From positions 124,001-188,000 of the forward strand of contig JBMNFF010000009.1 of assembly GCA_050949165.1 (NCBI GenBank): 64,000 nt of DNA, given 5' to 3'. Within the stretch, counting starts at the first letter, position 1. Each line of letters opens with the position of its first letter. The DNA comes from DAIOXA01 sp050949165 (GTDB taxonomy: Bacteria > Bacillota > Proteinivoracia > UBA4975). The translations under genes and the position numbers were made by a program. The notes beneath the pieces were generated by a model. That model had not been told where the DNA came from. It saw nothing but the letters and a program-made list of their open reading frames with translations, and made no database searches. Shown one piece after another: positions 63,534 through 64,000 of the stretch.

Positions 63534-64000
63534 TTGCTTGCTAAGGTATTCAGATTTGTCCTTGCACTAATCGGCTTTGCCATAGGGTATTCTATCTTCT
63601 CACATTTTCAGGTCATTCCATCCGCTCTCTTCCCCCAATGGGGGTATGATATTCCTGCAATCGTGGGGGCTTTTCTTTTTGGTCTCATTTGCTTTTTATT
63701 TGCCCCACTGGTATCCACCACCCTTGGCAACTTGGGCCATTGGCTGGAACGCGCCCTTCTGGTGGTGCCAGGTCAGGATATGGTTGCCGGCACCGTTGGC
63801 ATCATCATCGGACTCCTGATCGGCACCCTTTTGACTTACCCCTTCCGGGTCATCCCCTTTATCGGCGACTATTTGCCCATTATCAGCAATCTCTTGCTGG
63901 CCTGGGTGGGCATGATGGTGGCCATCAAGAAGCGCGAAGATATCTTGGGCATGTTCAGATTGTCCCGGACATCCGCCGAGGGTTCCGCTAAGGAAAAGGG
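63534..64000 (+). CDS. PIN/TRAM domain protein (YacL-like), 3'-truncated by window edge
   Basis: An open frame from TTG 63534, behind AGGGGGTGA, runs off the window end after about 155 residues. The visible part is the membrane-embedded N-terminus typical of YacL proteins: four transmembrane helices (about 3-20, 38-58, 82-102 and 118-136), with LLTYPFRVIPFIGDYLPI between the last two, then a basic turn KKREDI. The PIN nuclease and TRAM domains expected after this are outside the window. In B. subtilis yacL follows disA at the same locus, which supports the call. A TATAAT lies at 63501. Confidence 0.8.
   Translation, partial: MLAKVFRFVLALIGFAIGYSIFSHFQVIPSALFPQWGYDIPAIVGAFLFGLICFLFAPLVSTTLGNLGHWLERALLVVPGQDMVAGTVGIIIGLLIGTLLTYPFRVIPFIGDYLPIISNLLLAWVGMMVAIKKREDILGMFRLSRTSAEGSAKEK

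Overview
The window is a GC-rich stretch, roughly 55-60 % by eye, from the chromosome of a spore-forming Bacillota of clostridial type. Evidence for this is a run of sporulation genes (spoVG, spoVT, a spoVB/murJ-like gene, spoIID, yabP, yabQ, spoIIE), the CtsR-controlled mcsA-mcsB-clpC operon, a B12-dependent (oxygen-independent) ribonucleotide reductase, and many GTG/TTG starts with strong Shine-Dalgarno sites. I cannot name the genus. No phage, transposon, insertion sequence or CRISPR array was seen, and genes are tightly packed with frequent ATGA overlaps.

Layout. 1-7.2 kb: 3' part of nrdJ, cyanophycinase and cyanophycin synthetase, ispE, and a MobA-like nucleotidyltransferase. 7.2-29.6 kb: a block closely following the Bacillus subtilis order spoVG-glmU-prs-ctc-pth-mfd-spoVT-yabM-mazG-(HU, spoIID)-yabP-yabQ-divIC-yabR-tRNAs-spoIIE-tilS-hpt-ftsH. 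Here ilvA stands in front of spoVG, HU and spoIID are inserted, and tilS and hpt form one open frame. 29.7-36.7 kb: a histidine degradation operon hutH-hutU-ftcD-hutI-fhs, taking histidine to glutamate and feeding the one-carbon unit to tetrahydrofolate and formate. 36.7-41.8 kb: a CPBP-like membrane protein on the minus strand, a CoA-binding protein, a dus enzyme, an uncharacterised HTH/dehydrogenase-like pair, and greA. 41.9-47.8 kb: a complete rrn operon (16S-tRNA-Ile-tRNA-Ala-23S-5S-tRNA-Asn) with two promoters; the 23S gene carries an AT-rich structured insertion of about 170 nt in the helix-45 region. 47.8-54.5 kb: accessory genes (CPBP protease and methyltransferase on the minus strand, a class V aminotransferase, two tandem DUF4015-type glycoside hydrolase-like paralogs, an acetamidase/formamidase). 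54.5-64 kb: ctsR-mcsA-mcsB-clpC, then radA-disA-psd-pssA, carD, and the 5' part of a PIN/TRAM protein (yacL-like) running off the end.

Regulation that can be read directly: two near-identical sigma-H-type promoters (spoVG and the HU gene), tandem Spo0A boxes ahead of spoIIE, sigma-E-like and sigma-G-like promoters ahead of yabP and spoVT, a textbook CtsR operator, and two places (hutH and greA) where a near-consensus sigma-A promoter is followed by a hairpin before the gene, suggesting leader-RNA control. The most unusual items are the 23S intervening sequence, the paired sigma-H promoters, the hut and greA leaders, the TilS-Hpt fusion with a retained internal ribosome binding site, and the uncharacterised two-gene unit at 39.7-41.1 kb.
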